Origin: Eonycteris spelaea
Lineage: Eukaryota > Chordata > Mammalia > Chiroptera > Pteropodidae
Reading direction: 5' to 3'
Assembly (NCBI GenBank): GCA_003508835.1
Contig: PUFA01000144.1
Location: 3,782,001-3,846,000 of the forward strand
Length of the DNA: 64,000 bases
Under the pieces are notes generated by a model. The model made no database searches, was not told the DNA's origin, and worked only from the letters and a program-made list of their open reading frames with translations. Positions 10,960-24,059 of this stretch are shown here, piece by piece. Position 1 is the stretch's first letter, and each line of letters opens with the position of its first letter. The position numbers and the translations under genes were made by a program.

Positions 10960-11470
10960 TATCCTTCTGCTTTAAATATATTCCTTTTATTGGCTGACAA
11001 ATTCCTACTTATCTTTCAGACCTCAGTTCAAACATTGTATTCTTTATGGAGTTTTGTCACCCTTTCTTTGGTGCTCCAGAACATTCTGAACATTTCACCC
11101 TAGCACTTATAATATCACTGCAATCCTTTCTCTCTTTCTCATTCGCACACCACCAGCTACCTTGGCGATGAAGGCAGATCTGGTTCCTTCCTTTTGGAAC
11201 CACTGGAAAAGGGAGGAAGAAGGAGGACGAAGGAGGGTCGTAACGGTGGGAAGTGGGGAATTAGGCAATGCATTCCATGCTCCTCTCTCTCGACGGATTC
11301 AATGATGTCAAGGACAGAAACTGCGTTCTCCCTCTTCCGGTCCCACTGTTCACGTTCTCAGTAAGTGTTTCTCATAACGAATCCTCTCCCATGTGCTCCA
11401 GGACCTCACTTACTCGCTTCTGTCCCAGCAACTTCAGTCACTTCCGAATGTTTCCCTCCTTCAGCCTATA
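10960..11470 (+). repeat. L2 LINE 3' region
   Basis: 'ctttcagacctcagttcaaa', 'tatggagttttgtcaccctt' and 'agcacttataatatcactgc' follow the L2 consensus order on the plus strand; further diverged L2-like text continues to about 11470. Confidence 0.7.
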
Positions 11471-11514
11471 ACCAAGGCATCTCTCTCAGCCTGGAGACTT
11501 TCCCTAAATGCCAG

Positions 11515-11660
11515 TAAACCGGGCTGACACCTCATAAAGATACAATGGGAAGAGCGTGATTGTTAGAATAAAAAGACCTTAGAGAACGCATTTCTGGGCC
11601 TCTTACTGATTTGTACATTGGGGATAGGTTAGTTGTGAGGATTATATTCACCATTTGATA
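11515..11660 (+). repeat. MIR SINE fragment (weak)
   Basis: 'ctgggcctcttactgatttg', then 'acattggggataggttagtt' and 'gtgaggattatattca' fit the MIR 3' half on the plus strand. Confidence 0.5.
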
Positions 11661-11879
11661 GCCTCTGGGTCCAATCTTTTTTCTTCATCAAACTTCAAAG
11701 ATACCTTAGAATCAATGAGCAGCATGGCAGCTCTCTCCCCCACCCCAGAGGAACTTACTTTTACAATTATGTCAGGGAACAGATAATCCTATATACACCA
11801 AAGCAAACAGAAGAAAGGTAAGATTTCTCAAAAAAAAAAAAACACCAAAAAACATTAAACAAAAAAATCTTTCTGTATA

Positions 11880-11911
11880 CCAAAACAAACAAACAAACAA
11901 ACAAACAAAAA
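11880..11911. repeat. (AAAC)n microsatellite
   Basis: Six or seven CAAA/AAAC tetranucleotide units in A-rich surroundings. Confidence 0.95.
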
Positions 11912-11929
11912 ACCTTTGAAGGCAGCACA

Positions 11930-13740
11930 AAGTCTTAATACAGACAAATCTTACTTATAAATATTTGTTCAAAAATCCTAAATCAAATTTTACTAAATAA
12001 ATCCAGAAGTTCACCAAAATAATACAACATTATAACCAAGTGGTGTTGAACCCATAAATGAATTGCAAGATGTTTCGACATTAGGACTTTACTATAGTAA
12101 TAGGAAAAAGAAAAAGATCAGTCTAATCTGAAAAAAAGCATTTGATAAAATTCAATACTAATTTCTAATAAAAGCTCACAATAAGTTAGGAATAGAAGAA
12201 AACTCCGTTAACTTCATAATTAGCAACTAAACATTAGAATCACTTCCAAAGCAAGAAAAGAGACAAATTCTTATCATTACCACTATTATTTAATAGTGGT
12301 TGTCTGAACATATGATATGATTTATATATGACTTCCTGTTGAATTGTACACTTGAAACTGATTGGATTTTGTGCACTTGAAACTGATTGGATTTTGTACA
12401 CTTGAAACTGATTGGATTTTGTGAATCACCATAATAAATAAAAAATTATTAAAAAAAGAAAAATTCAGAAATCAAAGAAAAATCAAAAGCATAAATATTA
12501 GAGATAGCTCTTGGACATCTTTCTTAATTTCTCATGATTATTGATCTTTTGAGGCTTTTTTTCCTTCCTGGGTTACTTTTTGTAATATGTATTTTTTCTA
12601 GAAGCATCAGTCATCATTCTTTAGGTTTACAACTTATTTCCACAAAATTATATAAAGTATTATTTATGTTTAAATTATTATTTTAGATTATTACTTAAGT
12701 TTCCTTAAGTATGTGGTTATTTCCATTTCTATTTCTAATTTTGTTTAGTAATCAGGAAAGTATTTGTACCTTTTTATGTTGTTTTTCCTTGACTAGATTT
12801 GCTTAGCAATTTGTCTATTCATCTCCCCCACACACTAATAAACAGCTCTTTGATTTAGAAAGGAATAGGAATTTGTCATTACCCACAGGTATGAGGACTG
12901 CTTACAATAGAATATGCCAGGGAAAGCGCTGAAAGACTATTAGAGCTGATAAAACCATACAGTGACTTTTTCAGATACGTGTCGAACATATAATCAACAG
13001 CTTTCTTATATTTTAGCATTAATAAGTCTAAACTTATCATTTAAAATATATAATGAATAATGTGAATATTAATGTGAATTTATGTGAGTAATTTGAATAA
13101 TATGAATCATGAATAATGCAAGACTTACAGGAAGAAAACATAAAACTTTATGAAAGACATAAAAGAAGACCTACATAGAGACTTACCAGGCTGGGATACG
13201 ACTTTCTCTAAAACTGAATAAATTCAATGAATCTCAGTCAAAATCCCAATGGGATTTTAAAAATGAAACTTCACAAAGTAATTCTAAAGCTCATCTGAGA
13301 GATTAAAATACGAGAAGAGCCAAGAAATTTTTGAAAAAGATCAGTGATGGGAGACTTTCCCCACTAGATATCAAAACATATTTTAAAGTAACAGTAATTA
13401 AAATAGTCCTGATTGGCATAGAAAGAGACAAATCGACCAGTACAATATTAAATCTAGAAATAGACCCATGCATTGCAAATCCGTGAGGTAAGGAATGATA
13501 ATAAGAATAGCTGTTTAGGATATTTAGATAGCCATTTGTGGAAAAAATAAAAAGGTTAGAGCCACACCTTATAAATCCAAATAAAATCCAGATAGGTTGA
13601 ATATATAAATATAAAACTAAACTAAAATATTTGTATAATTTGGGAATAAGTGGTGAGTGGGAAAGCTTTTCAAACCAAGATACAAAACTCAGGAGCTTAA
13701 AGGAAAATTTTGACAATTAAACTACATTAAATTTCAAAAT
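11930..13740 (+). repeat. Mosaic of L1 ORF2 fragments
   Basis: Plus-strand L1 ORF2-derived text in broken pieces: 'gcatttgataaaattcaata' near 12140, 'gactattagagctgataaaa' near 12930, then a longer run from about 13180 ('aatcccaatgggatttta', 'taacagtaattaaaatagtc', 'aaatagacccatgcattg'). 12300-12460 looks like an L1 3' end carrying a small tandem repeat. 12480-12830 reads more like antisense L1. All frames are broken; there is no intact reverse transcriptase. Confidence 0.75.
12344..12421. repeat. Three-copy 25-bp tandem repeat
   Basis: Unit TTGTacACTTGAAACTGATTGGATT; starts are 25 bp apart (anchor cttgaaactg at 12351, 12376, 12401). The copies differ only at one base (gtaca/gtgca). It lies in L1 3'-end-like DNA just before an AATAAATAAA tail. 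Confidence 0.95.
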
Positions 13741-13967
13741 TCTGTATGATAAAAGTTAGTATAAAAAAACAATTAAAAATAAGTGAAAGTGAAGGTATGG
13801 ATTAACAATTCCAAAACTGCATACTAGGCTTGAATAAATAAGTCATTGGTTGGTAGATGGTGAGAGCCAGGTTCTCAAAATCGGAGAGAGATAAGCAATA
13901 AGAAGAAGCTAGAATTATCCCCCCTGTGGTACTGGATTAGTGTCTAAGACATCTGTATGAAGTCATG

Positions 13968-13971
<4 letters not shown>

Positions 13972-14006
<35 letters not shown>
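13972..14006. repeat. (TG)n microsatellite
   Basis: About 17 uninterrupted TG units between two L1 segments. Confidence 0.97.
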
Positions 14007-14008
<2 letters not shown>

Positions 14009-14389
14009 CACATATATACACACAAATATACAAATACAGAAACAACTGCAAATATGTGTGTATACATGGGCATCATACATAATCAAGTATCTACCTCTAT
14101 CTGCTGAGAGTCCCCCAAAATAACACCCCGGTAGCATTGAGTACACTAAGCGCCCATACCTTGGTTTCTAGATATCATTCTCCCATTAAAAGAATCACAG
14201 CTCCATGAAGAACTGGTTAATTCTAGGGCTGGGACAGGGAAAGTACAAGATTCGCCTGGAGTATCTTGTAGTTCCATAAATCAAGGAAAAACAAAATTTT
14301 TAAACAAAAACAAAAACCTAAGGATAGTTTGTACCAGAGCCAACCTGCAAGAGCTCTTAATGGCCAAACCTGAATAATTTGACTAAAAA

Positions 14390-15830
14390 ATTAAACAAAT
14401 AACATGATATTGGATTATTACCCCAAGTATAAAATAAATACTTAAGTCCAAAGGGTAGACATATAGAACTACGAAATAGAACCGAGAGGCCAGAAATGAA
14501 TCCATACGCCTATAGTCAATTGATTTGAACAATGGTTCAATAGGGAAAAAAATAATAGTCTTTCCAACAAACGGTGTTGGGATAACTGGATCTTCAAACA
14601 TAAAAGAATGAATTTGAAACGCTAACTTGTACTACATACAAAACTCAAGTTGAAATGTATCAAAGACCTAAATGTATCAAAGAGCTAAATCTATAGAACT
14701 CTTAGAAAGAAAGAAAGGTGCAAATCCTCATGACTTTGGATTAAGTAACGGTTTCTTAGATCCTTAGCTATCACACCAAAAACAAAAGCAATGACAACAA
14801 AAAAGATAAATTTGGACTTCATTAAAAATTGAAACTTTTGTGCATCAAAGGGTACTATCAAAAAGTGAAAAGATTAATAGAATGACAGAAAATATTTTCA
14901 AATTATATATTTGATAAGGGTCTAATATCTAGAATGTGTAAAGAACTCTTACAACTCAACAATAAAATGCAACTCAATTTAAAAAAGGACAAAGGATTCG
15001 AACTGGTATCTCTCCAAAGCTGATAGACAAACAGCCAATAAGCACATGGAAAGATTCTCAATATCATTAATCATTAGGAAAATGCATATCAAAACTACAA
15101 TATCACTTCACACCCACGAGGATAGCAGTTATTGAAAAAACAAAACAAAAACAAACCCCAAAGCAGAAATTAGCAAGTGTTGGCAAGGACGTGGCAAACA
15201 TCTATACACTGTAAAGTGACACAGACACTTCGGAAGACAGGTCAGCAGTTCCTCAAAGAGTTAAACACACAGTTACCATGTGACCAGCTACTCCACTTCT
15301 AGGTCTGTACCTAAGAAAATTGAAAACACATGTTCAAACAAAGACTCGTACACCAATATTCATAGCAGCATTAGTTATAGTAGCTAAAGAGTGGAAACAA
15401 CACAAAGGTTTATCAACAGCCTAATGGATAAACAAAATGTGGTGTATTCCTACAATGGAATATTATTCAGCCATAAAAGGAATGAAGTCCTGATACATGT
15501 TACAACATGGATAAACTTTGAAAACATTATATGAAATGAAAGAAGCCAGACACAAAGTAAGACATATTATATGATCCCATTTATATGAAATGTCCAGAAT
15601 AGGCAAATTAATAGAGACGAAAGTAGAGTTGGGGAACAGGGGAAGAGGGAAATGGGGAGTAAACGCTAATATATAGAGTTTCTTTTGGGGTGATGGAAAT
15701 GTTCTGAAAATAGAGAGTGACTGTTACACAACATTGCAAATATACAAAATCCACTGAATTATACACTTTTAAACGATGAACTTTATGTTGTGAGTTATAT
15801 TGCAATAAAAAATTACAAAAAGAAGAAAAT
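14390..15830 (+). repeat. L1 ORF2 3' part and 3'UTR, long fragment
   Basis: About 1.4 kb of continuous plus-strand L1. It runs from the C-terminal ORF2 region ('tcaattgatttgaacaatgg', 'aaaatgcatatcaaaactac') through 'ggaatattattcagccataa' to the 3'UTR ('tatatgatcccatttatatg', 'ttttggggtgatggaaatgt') and an A-rich tail after 'ttatattgcaataaaa'. ORF2 is broken by stops and indels, so the element is dead. The style is a mammalian-wide L1MA/L1MB type. Confidence 0.9.
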
Positions 15831-15959
15831 AGGAATATAAACATACAGGTGAGTTCATAGTAACACCAATAAATGATTTAAATAAATCAAAGATGAAGAG
15901 ACAAAACTTCCATATAGAAGAATTTCAAATAATATATTTAGGTACCCTTTCTAGGAGGT

Positions 15960-16630
15960 AAAGCTTAATCTCCCTCCTCTTCCTGTCAGTGTCTTAACTG
16001 TGGGCTGCAATTAGTGACTTGCTTCTAGCAAACAGAACACGGAAAGGGATAGGTAGTAACTTTACAGTCGAGAAACCTAGTAGATACTGCCATACCCAAG
16101 TGATCAAGGTTTGTATCACCAGTGATGTCATGCGGACATCACTGAACCTCTGACAGATGGAAAGGGGGATGCTTCACCTCTGTAGGATTCTTTCATGGAA
16201 CCCATAAGCCCAGGCTAATCAAGAGAAGAACATCAGACAAATGCAAATTGAAGGCGATTCTATAAAATACCTGCCCAGGACTCCTCAAAACTGTCAAAGA
16301 TATGAAAAACAAGAAAAGACCGAGAAACCGTCGCAGACCAGAGGAGGCTATGACAACCAAATGCAATGTGGGATCTTAGACTGGATCCTGGAACAGAAAG
16401 AGAGCATTAATGGAAAAACTGGTGAAATCCTAATGAAGTCTGGGTTTACTAAATGCAGATGTGCAGGTGTCGGCTTTTAAAATGTTCACAAATGTGCATA
16501 GTAATATGAGATGTTAACGATAGAAAAATAGGTAGGGAGTACACAAGAACCCTGTACACTTTGCACTTTTCCTTGAACTTAAAATTCTTCCAAAATAAGA
16601 AATTTATTCAAAAAGGGAAAGATCGGGAGA
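15960..16630 (+). repeat. L1M 3'UTR
   Basis: Plus-strand old L1 3'UTR: 'gtagtaactttacagtcgag', 'aagtgatcaaggtttgtatc', 'caatgtgggatcttagactg', 'gaaaaactggtgaaatccta', and 'aaaattcttccaaaataaga' at the end. Confidence 0.85.
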
Positions 16631-16834
16631 AAATGTTTGCTCAGATATAACAAACACATGTGTAGTTAGCATCAATTGGATCAATGGGTCATGATGTGTA
16701 ACAGACCCCATCTCTTGACAATATTCATTTCCCCTGCTGACTTCCCTGCAGAAAGGGAATCCGCTCCAATCCACTCAAATGGTGTTGTAGACCCCTTGAT
16801 CGCCTCCCCTCGTCGCAGCTCCATTTATCTTTTT

Positions 16835-16960
16835 ATTCATGCGTACAGTCAGTTCATTCAGCAAAATGTACTGTGTTTTATGTGGCAGAAACTCTTCTAG
16901 GCACTGAAGATAAAGATGTAAACAAAACCCCTGCTCTCGTGGAGCTTACAGAGAATGACG
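16835..16960 (-). repeat. L2 LINE 3' end
   Basis: Reverse L2 3' end: 'ttcattcagcaaaatgtact', then 'ttctaggcactgaagataaa' and 'ctctcgtggagcttaca'. Confidence 0.75.
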
Positions 16961-18060
16961 CGTAGTTGGTCTAAACCAGACATCAATAATCTTCCTTCTT
17001 CGGCCATCATGGTTTTGAAGTAGCCATGTGACTGAGTTCTGCCCAATGAGATGTAAGAAGAGGTAATAGAGAGAGATAATTTTAAATAGTAGTTTATATA
17101 ATTTTGAAAATATTTTCCACAATTTTAGGAAAATAAATCTGTAAACATAAACAAATACGGACATCATGAGCTTCTAAGAAAGGGGTAGATTTGGCTTGCA
17201 CAGGCCTTTAAAGGTCTCTGCCTTTGCCTCTTCCTCCTGCCTGGAAAGCAGATGTGATGTCTGGAGGTGAAGCAGCTGTCCTGTGCCTATGACATGACAA
17301 GTATGGCAGGGATGACAGAGCAGAAAGGCAGAAAGTGCCTGGGTCAGTGCTGCTCACCTGCTCTAGTCCTGTATTGCTCATGCTTAAACCTCCTGAATTC
17401 TTGTGTCGACACTCCCAAACCAAAATACCAAAAAAACCCCACCTTACGCTTTATTGCACTTATAGGCCATTTTCAATTATTTGCAGCTCAACATACTTCT
17501 AACTGATAAATACATCAAAGACGGTTTCTTGAGAGTAACTATAAACGGTTAATGAGATACGAAAAGATGATTCTTCTGAACAGAAACTGGAAATTGCAAA
17601 TGAACCCACCACTTCTCCCACCCTGGTTTGACAGTCTTACTGAGCCTGTGGAGAAACAGGCATTCTCCTAAGCCGTTGCGAAGGATATCAACCAGCACAG
17701 CCTTTTTGCATTATCTGGCAAAATATAAAATGCGTACTTTCACCTAGTGATTCTGCTTCTAAGAATTACTAGAAATCTTATAGAAATATTTATGTGCTCA
17801 AAGATCTCGAAGATGGTTGCTTCGGCAGTTTTTGTGAAAGTGAAAGCGAGAGAAAGAATGAGGAGATGGGAATGCTGAGGCCCAGTCGTACTGTGTGGTC
17901 ATTAAAGAGACTGAGAACTTTATGCAGAAGGCAAATCTATTTGTAAAAATGCTTCCATATTTTCCCATATTCATTTCAGATTTTTAAAAAAGAAGTTAAA
18001 CTTCATAGGTAAAGTAAAAAAAAAAAAAACAATTGTGTATCCTAGGAGACCTCATTTTTG
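16961..18060. other. Intergenic DNA, no gene seen
   Basis: 16970-17060 has diverged repeat-like wording (ccatgtgactgagttctgcc) that I cannot assign. The rest is AT-rich unique DNA, with an A-run near 18018. Confidence 0.35.
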
Positions 18061-18870
18061 TTCTCCCTCTCCAGAGATGCTACTATGCTGAATTTGGTGT
18101 TTATTCTTCTCATGAGTGTTTCCAAACTTTAAATTGTATTGTACTGTTATCGTTCTTCAATGGCTTTTTTTAGTCAATAACTTTTAAAACATTTATTCAT
18201 ATAGATATAGTTCATTTTACTACTGAATTCCATTAGATTAATATATCAGAATTTACTCTCCCATTAATGGGCATTTAGGTTATTTCTAATTTTTTATAAT
18301 TAAAAACAATGCTAAAATTAACAATCTTATGTCTCCTATGCACATGTGGATGTATTTCACCAGGGAATATTTTTTAGAAGCAGAATGCTGAGTCTCGGGA
18401 TATACTCTACTCACCTTTAACTTAGGATATACACATAAGACTGTCAACCCACACTACATCGTTTAAAAACCTTAGGGCCAGATGTGTTCCAGAATAAGAA
18501 TATTTGGATTTTAGAAAGGCAATATGGAGTATATGCCATATATAACACTCTCAGCAGAGTTTGGGGAAGTATTCCAGAATCAAATATGTGACTTATTCTG
18601 TGGTGAGAAGAAATATACATGTCAAGTGAGATAAAGAAAGATAATGAATAGCTCCACATCAGGCCAGGGTTTGCCGCCGAGTTAAGAAAGAGCTTTTGAT
18701 TTTCAGAGCTTTCTGGATTTCTGAATTGCAGATAAGGGATTTGGATCTCCACCACCACACAGCTTTCTAAAGTAGCTGTATTAATTTATCTTTCTATCAT
18801 CATTCCTCCATATCCTCACCAATATGGTAATATTAGACTTCAAGATTTTTGCCAATCTGATAACTGTTAT
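18061..18870 (-). repeat. L1 3' end fragments, antisense
   Basis: Antisense old L1: 'ccattaatgggcatttaggt', 'tatttctaattttttataat', 'agaagcagaatgctgagtct', and after a unique-looking gap (18430-18760) 'tatcctcaccaatatggtaa' with 'ttgccaatctgataactg'. The two halves may be one element split by an insertion at 18430-18760. Confidence 0.7.
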
Positions 18871-19720
18871 GTATTACTTCTGTAATTAAAACAAAAGGAA
18901 AATATAGAACATGGAAGGAAAGATCTCATTTACAACAGCAATGAAAACATAAAACATCCACAATTATACTGAATAACAAATGTGGAAATTCTAATGTTTA
19001 CACTTCTGTTTTTAAAAAGATCTAAAAAGGAATGCATTGACATCAACGTTTTCAATGCCGTTTACATGTCCCTGGCAGTGAAGACATCGTGATTGGTGGC
19101 AGTGAACACGTGAGCACGCACTGGAGCTCTAAAAACACAGAGAGCAGCGGAGGCTGGCATAAGTTTGAGGGAGAGCGGATTTCTAAATATTAAGAAGTAA
19201 AAATGCCGGCTGTTGCTGTCGGCTGCGCTGCTGCACTGGGCACTTCATGGCACCTGTGTCTTGTCATTCTGGATTCGGGGATGTGAACAACTGCCCTCAC
19301 CCCACTGGCCGTTTGGGTTGCGAACGTGAGTGTCCTTTCTCTTTCAGAGCTAGAGAGAGTTCAGTCTCTCACTTAACCAGCAAAAATTTTGTTCAGATGC
19401 TCAGTAAGCAATCCAATGAAAAACCTAAATCAAAAGCAGCACCCTTTCTAAGAACAGCTCAAATAAAGTCATGGCCTGCCACTTGAAGCAAGGAGGCCCA
19501 GAATTCCAAGAGAAACTCGCCCCACTCCACCGAATGCAACGCGGGGAGCCAGTGGGGCTCGTTGGCCACTGCTGGTACCTAGCACCGTGCCCTTCAGAAT
19601 CCTGTTGCTCTACACCAAGGAAACGTCAATATAAGAATGTCCAAACCTGTAGAGAAATTTCAAAAGAGCTTATCTGAGCCAAACCAATGACATCCGCTGG
19701 GGAGCAAGATCTCAAACGCT
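18871..19720. other. Intergenic DNA, no gene seen
   Basis: 18880-19030 is L1-like. 19040-19650 is CpG-containing unique-looking DNA. 19640-19720 (gaaatttcaaaagagcttat) resembles an old LTR end but is too short to name. Confidence 0.35.
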
Positions 19721-19724
19721 CCCC

Positions 19725-20400
19725 CTAATTTTTCTTCAAGACATAATATATGGGTAGCCATTCCTACAAGAGGAAATACAAATGATCAACAAACAATACA
19801 AACAGATGCTTAAGCTCGCTATGAGAGAAATGTAAATAAAACAAAGGGAAATCATTTTTTTTACCTAAAAGATTGGCAAGAATAAAAATATTGATATTAC
19901 TTAGGGCTGAGGATATGTAGCGAAACAAACTCATATTCTATTAGAAAGAGTGTAAACTGGTGATTTTCAAAAGAGTAATACACAATTTCTATTAACATTT
20001 ATAAATTTATAAGCGTTAACTAATCAATTCCACTCCTGAAATTTTATGGTATAGAAACACCTAAGGAAAAAGGCAAAGGTGTACACAAATGTCTTGCAAT
20101 ATTGTTTATAATCATGAAACACTGGAAATGTCTCAAATAGTCATCAATTCAGATTTAGTTAAATAAACTCAAGGTACGCCTATCAATGAAAAGAGATACT
20201 TATGGGCTGCATCGCAGATGAAGAAATTCTAATATGTTGCCATGAAAGATGTTTAAGATACATTAAGTGGGAAAAAAGCCTATAATATACTATAATCATA
20301 TTTTTTGTGCAAAAAAGTATACACATATTACAATGATCTGAAAGAACATCATCATACTGTTACCAGTGATTATATGTGGGAAATGGGATAAGGGTCCAGT
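19725..20400 (+). repeat. L1M 3' end
   Basis: Plus-strand old L1: 'aatcaattccactcctgaaa', 'gcaatattgtttataatcat', 'ttaagatacattaagtggga', and 'actgttaccagtgattatat' ending at the CA microsatellite. Confidence 0.75.
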
Positions 20401-20429
20401 GGGGGAAGCCCCAGTTCTGCCAGGTCCCT

Positions 20430-20434
20430 ACACA

Positions 20435-20483
<49 letters not shown>

Positions 20484-20492
20484 ACACACACA
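20430..20492. repeat. (CA)n microsatellite
   Basis: About 60 bp of CA with single CG-CG and TA interruptions. Confidence 0.97.
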
Positions 20493-23049
20493 TGTTCACC
20501 ACACCACCGGGATGGTAGCCTGTTCATCATGAATTAAACTGCTACTTTGGTTTCTCACCTGACTCAATCTGTTTTCAACCTGTTCTTTACCCCATGGCAT
20601 ACCAAGACTGAGGTAGAACATGTTTGTAGAGAATTTTAAAACCATAATAAAACAGAATGAAAGTTGGTTTGCTTTATACTATCAACCATATGCTTTCGAA
20701 ATGATGTCAGTGACAAAATACTCCCCCCTCCCCCCAGCAGGGACCGTGGCTCTCACGGCCCCCTCCCTTGGTAGGGACTATCCCCACGACAAGTGTGATT
20801 CATTTGGTCATGAGTGCCCATGTGCCATTTGCTGGGTAAGAAGCTACAGGAGATTGAGACAGGCGAATAATGTCATTCCTGTCTCCGAAGAGCTCATTAT
20901 GGAGCAGAAGCATCTGATCAGTACAAGGATACCAGAAATCGTCGGTGTCTCTGGGGTTCCACGACTGCCTGCTGGACCGCCTCCCCAAGCTGCCTCTACA
21001 CTGGCTGTCTGGTGGGGCCTCTGCCCTCTCCCCTCCTCCCTCGCTGCCCTTATGCTCCCTGCACCTGAAGCCTTACTTTTTCCTCACCCTGGGGGAAGGG
21101 GGACCCTTTGATTCTTTGATCCTTCTCCCATGCCCACCTGTACCTCCCTTTCTCTCCAGTGGCCAAATTACCACTTAACCCTCCACGTTGCTCTTGGGAG
21201 TGTTACCTGAAATCTCCTTCCCTGGCCTCTTCCCTAAAATCTTGGAAACCTACCTGGGGAAATAGTGAAATGGCTGCTCAGAACTGGCTATCTGAAAGCC
21301 TTCAGCTGGGCAGTCCGAGACCCCCTTCCTGTGCCCACAGACCCTCAGGCTTCTCTGGAGAAGGGGTTCACTGGGGAGTGTGGGGCCTACTCCATCAGCT
21401 TTAAAAATAAGCGCTCCATGGAATAGAAAGAAAGAAAAGCCATCCACCCAGCTGAACCTGAGCCTTGTAACAGAGAGGAGAGTGTGTGGGAACAAGAGGG
21501 AGATCTAATTAATTACCCTCAGAAGCAAAGGTAACGTTGAAGATTACGAGACCTATTTACAGGAGGAAATAGACCCATCATTGAGCCTAGAGAATGGAAG
21601 GATTGTTTAGGGCCAGAAAAGCGTCTCAATGTTCAGATTCCATTCCTCTCTGGAGCTTGGAGAGAGGAAGGTCATAGCTTGGGCTTGGAAGGTGCACTTA
21701 GCAGTGGTTTCAGGCCGGGAGGTGGCTGTTGTCTTGGGTCCAGTTCTGGGCCCACATCCTGCCCCCACCCTGAGAGAACATAAGCTTCAGTCCTCCCTGG
21801 GAGTTGATGTGGGCTGGCCAATGAAGGGTGCCCCCTGTGAGAGGCCCTTCCATTACCATCACAATGGCTGATGTCACAGACCCCACAAAAGAGCTTGGGC
21901 CCCAAGTGCAGAGTAACCTTAACCCCACCAGTGATTGAAACAGATAGAGGGGTTGCTCTCCCACACAATGACCGGGCCCCCACTTCCCTCCTCCTCTTCC
22001 TTCTACTTCCTCAAGAGCCTTTGTTTTCTGGTCCCTTGGGCCTGGAGCCTCTCTCATTCCTGGCTAACACTGCCCATTAAATTCAAAACTGAGGCCCCTG
22101 GAAAAAGGGTCTGGCATTTTCCTTCCCTCCCTCCTCTTATCTTCCACTAGCTATTACCCATCCTCACCTGCCAGGTGAGCAGATAGGAAGCCCAGCTACA
22201 AGAAAAGGGGCAAGCTAGTGACTGCTTCACATCCGTCCCTGGTTTTGTTCTGTCTCCCAGCTTCGCCCTCAGAGCACTCCCCAAGGCTGCTGGCCCTTCT
22301 CTGGATAAGGCCCTGGGTGAGATGGTGCACTAGCAGCATTCAGAGCTTCGGGAAATGTTCTGGGGTGAGTCGCATTCAGTTCGGTTTTGACAGCCAGAGC
22401 CTCTGTACCAGACCCTGTTTGCAACCTCCTAAGCAGCTGGAAAGGCCTGTGCTCAGCGGTGCAGTCATGCCCCCTCAGTACCCTAATCTGGTGTGGGGAA
22501 AGCTGGAAATGGTGGCTGTACTGGCCTTTTATGTAACCTGGGTTTCCTGTGGGGGCTCCTGGAAAAGGGGGTGGCAGAGCTCCAGGTTTTAAAAAATCTC
22601 TTGCCAGAACTATAAGGCAGGGAGAGAAAGTAACTGCTCAAAGCTTCTGGCTTTCCCTTACTGGGAGATTCACATTTCTGAAGAGATTTGGTTATTATTC
22701 AGTATTTTAATCTTGTATCTTTCTTAGATATTGATGAAAGCCAGAAAAATGGGTGAATGTAAGCCATTCTAAGGGTTTATGGACCCCTGGTTAAGAACTC
22801 CTGAATTCTAGAAGGGGTTCCAAAATGAGAGCAGAGAAGTTTCCGGGTGGCGCTGAGGGAGATTCCACCTGAGGGATTGGCTCTACTCTGAGCCAGGAAG
22901 TCAGCTGGCTGACTTGAAGGGCTTGTACCCGTGTCATGTACGGAGCTCAAGGGGCCTCCCTATGCTGACTGCTGTGCTGGGTGTGGGGAGGGAAAACCAG
23001 GAGGCAGAGAAGCTCTGGGCACTTCTGTCCAATGCTCAGCCTTGAGGTA
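20493..23049. other. Unique intergenic DNA
   Basis: No conserved gene. The longest frame (20620-21111, plus, 163 codons) shows a Cys-rich patch but no domain I recognise and a proline-rich end typical of chance frames. 22700-22800 ends in 'ggttaagaactcctg', which resembles a hAT transposon end. Confidence 0.4.
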
Positions 23050-23285
23050 TGTTGTGGAATTGGAGGTGAGGAAGAGAAAGGCCTTAAATGCATGTGCTAT
23101 GTCTAGGTACTGGCTAAGCATATTGACCATCCATAGCTCATTCACACTCACAAAAACAAGCCTATAAATTAGGGACTATTATTCCACTTTCACTGGATTA
23201 TGAGATTTAGGAAGTTAATTGTACAAGGTCATCCAGCTGGCAAGTGGCCCAGCAGGCGTCAAAGCCCAGGTCTCTCAGCCATCAA
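23050..23285 (-). repeat. MIR SINE
   Basis: Reverse MIR: 'aaaacaagcctataaattag', 'gttaattgtacaaggtcatc' and 'cagctggcaagtggcccagc' in consensus order. Confidence 0.85.
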
Positions 23286-23534
23286 AGCTCAGTTGTAGAA
23301 ATCTGACTTGTTGCTGCAGGAATTCTTTCCATCCTCTTCCCATGGCTTCCATGCCAGCCTAGGGGGCAAACAGGCTGGGTACTGTTATACCATCTCCACC
23401 TTACGCACCATGGTCCCAGGTGTGCCCACCAGCTTCTCCACTATCCTCCCAGCACATACCAGATTCATGCCAACTTTTCACTCTAATATAGTCTGCACCA
23501 AAAATACTCCCATGGCTTAACAAAGTTTGAACCT

Positions 23535-23650
23535 AATTCCTTCAAGGCCCAGGTAACTCACATCACACTTTCTCTGTGCCGTCTTCCCTATCAGACCCTT
23601 CCTACACGAGGCCGTGATACCTGTCCCTCTTCCCTACAGAGCTCTAAATC
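23535..23650 (+). repeat. L2 LINE fragment
   Basis: 'attccttcaaggcccaggta', then 'cacactttctctgtgccgtc' and 'cacgaggccgtgatacctg' match L2 order. Confidence 0.6.
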
Positions 23651-24059
23651 ACGCTTTCTCCCCTTCCCCCAACCTGGTTTGTTCTGGATAATTAATTCTA
23701 TATCACTCTGTCTTGGCTGGGAACCTTTCCATGGCAGGACTGGTATTCAAAATACATTGGGCCCAAGGTGCCTGGCCCGGTACTCCACATAAACCAGGCA
23801 TTTCGAAAGTGAATCCTCTTGATGATGATGCCAGTGTTAACTGTAGACAGGAAAACCTAACCCAGTAGTTCTGGATGTGTCCAAGGGCTCCTTGCCTTGT
23901 GTGGCAGGTAGGCTTTCTCTTCCCCACCAGGCTTTGCCTGCTCTCGTCCTCAGGCCAGTTGATAGGGGTATAATGTCTATCATCCAGTTCACCAACCAGA
24001 GCCGCAATGCACAAAACAGGTAGGAGAACAAAAAAAATCCATGAGACGACACCGTGGCT

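Noticed and set aside
13303..13716. 137-codon minus-strand frame
   Set aside because: It is the antisense of an L1 ORF2 fragment.
17818..17832. gcttcggcag string resembling the start of U6 snRNA
   Set aside because: The match stops after about 10 bases; no U6 body follows.
19640..19720. Possible LTR end (gaaatttcaaaagagcttat)
   Set aside because: Too short and diverged to assign; no paired LTR or viral gene text nearby.
20620..21111. 163-codon plus-strand frame with a Cys-rich patch
   Set aside because: No recognisable domain, no splice or promoter context, proline-rich end typical of GC-rich chance frames; no parent gene known to me.
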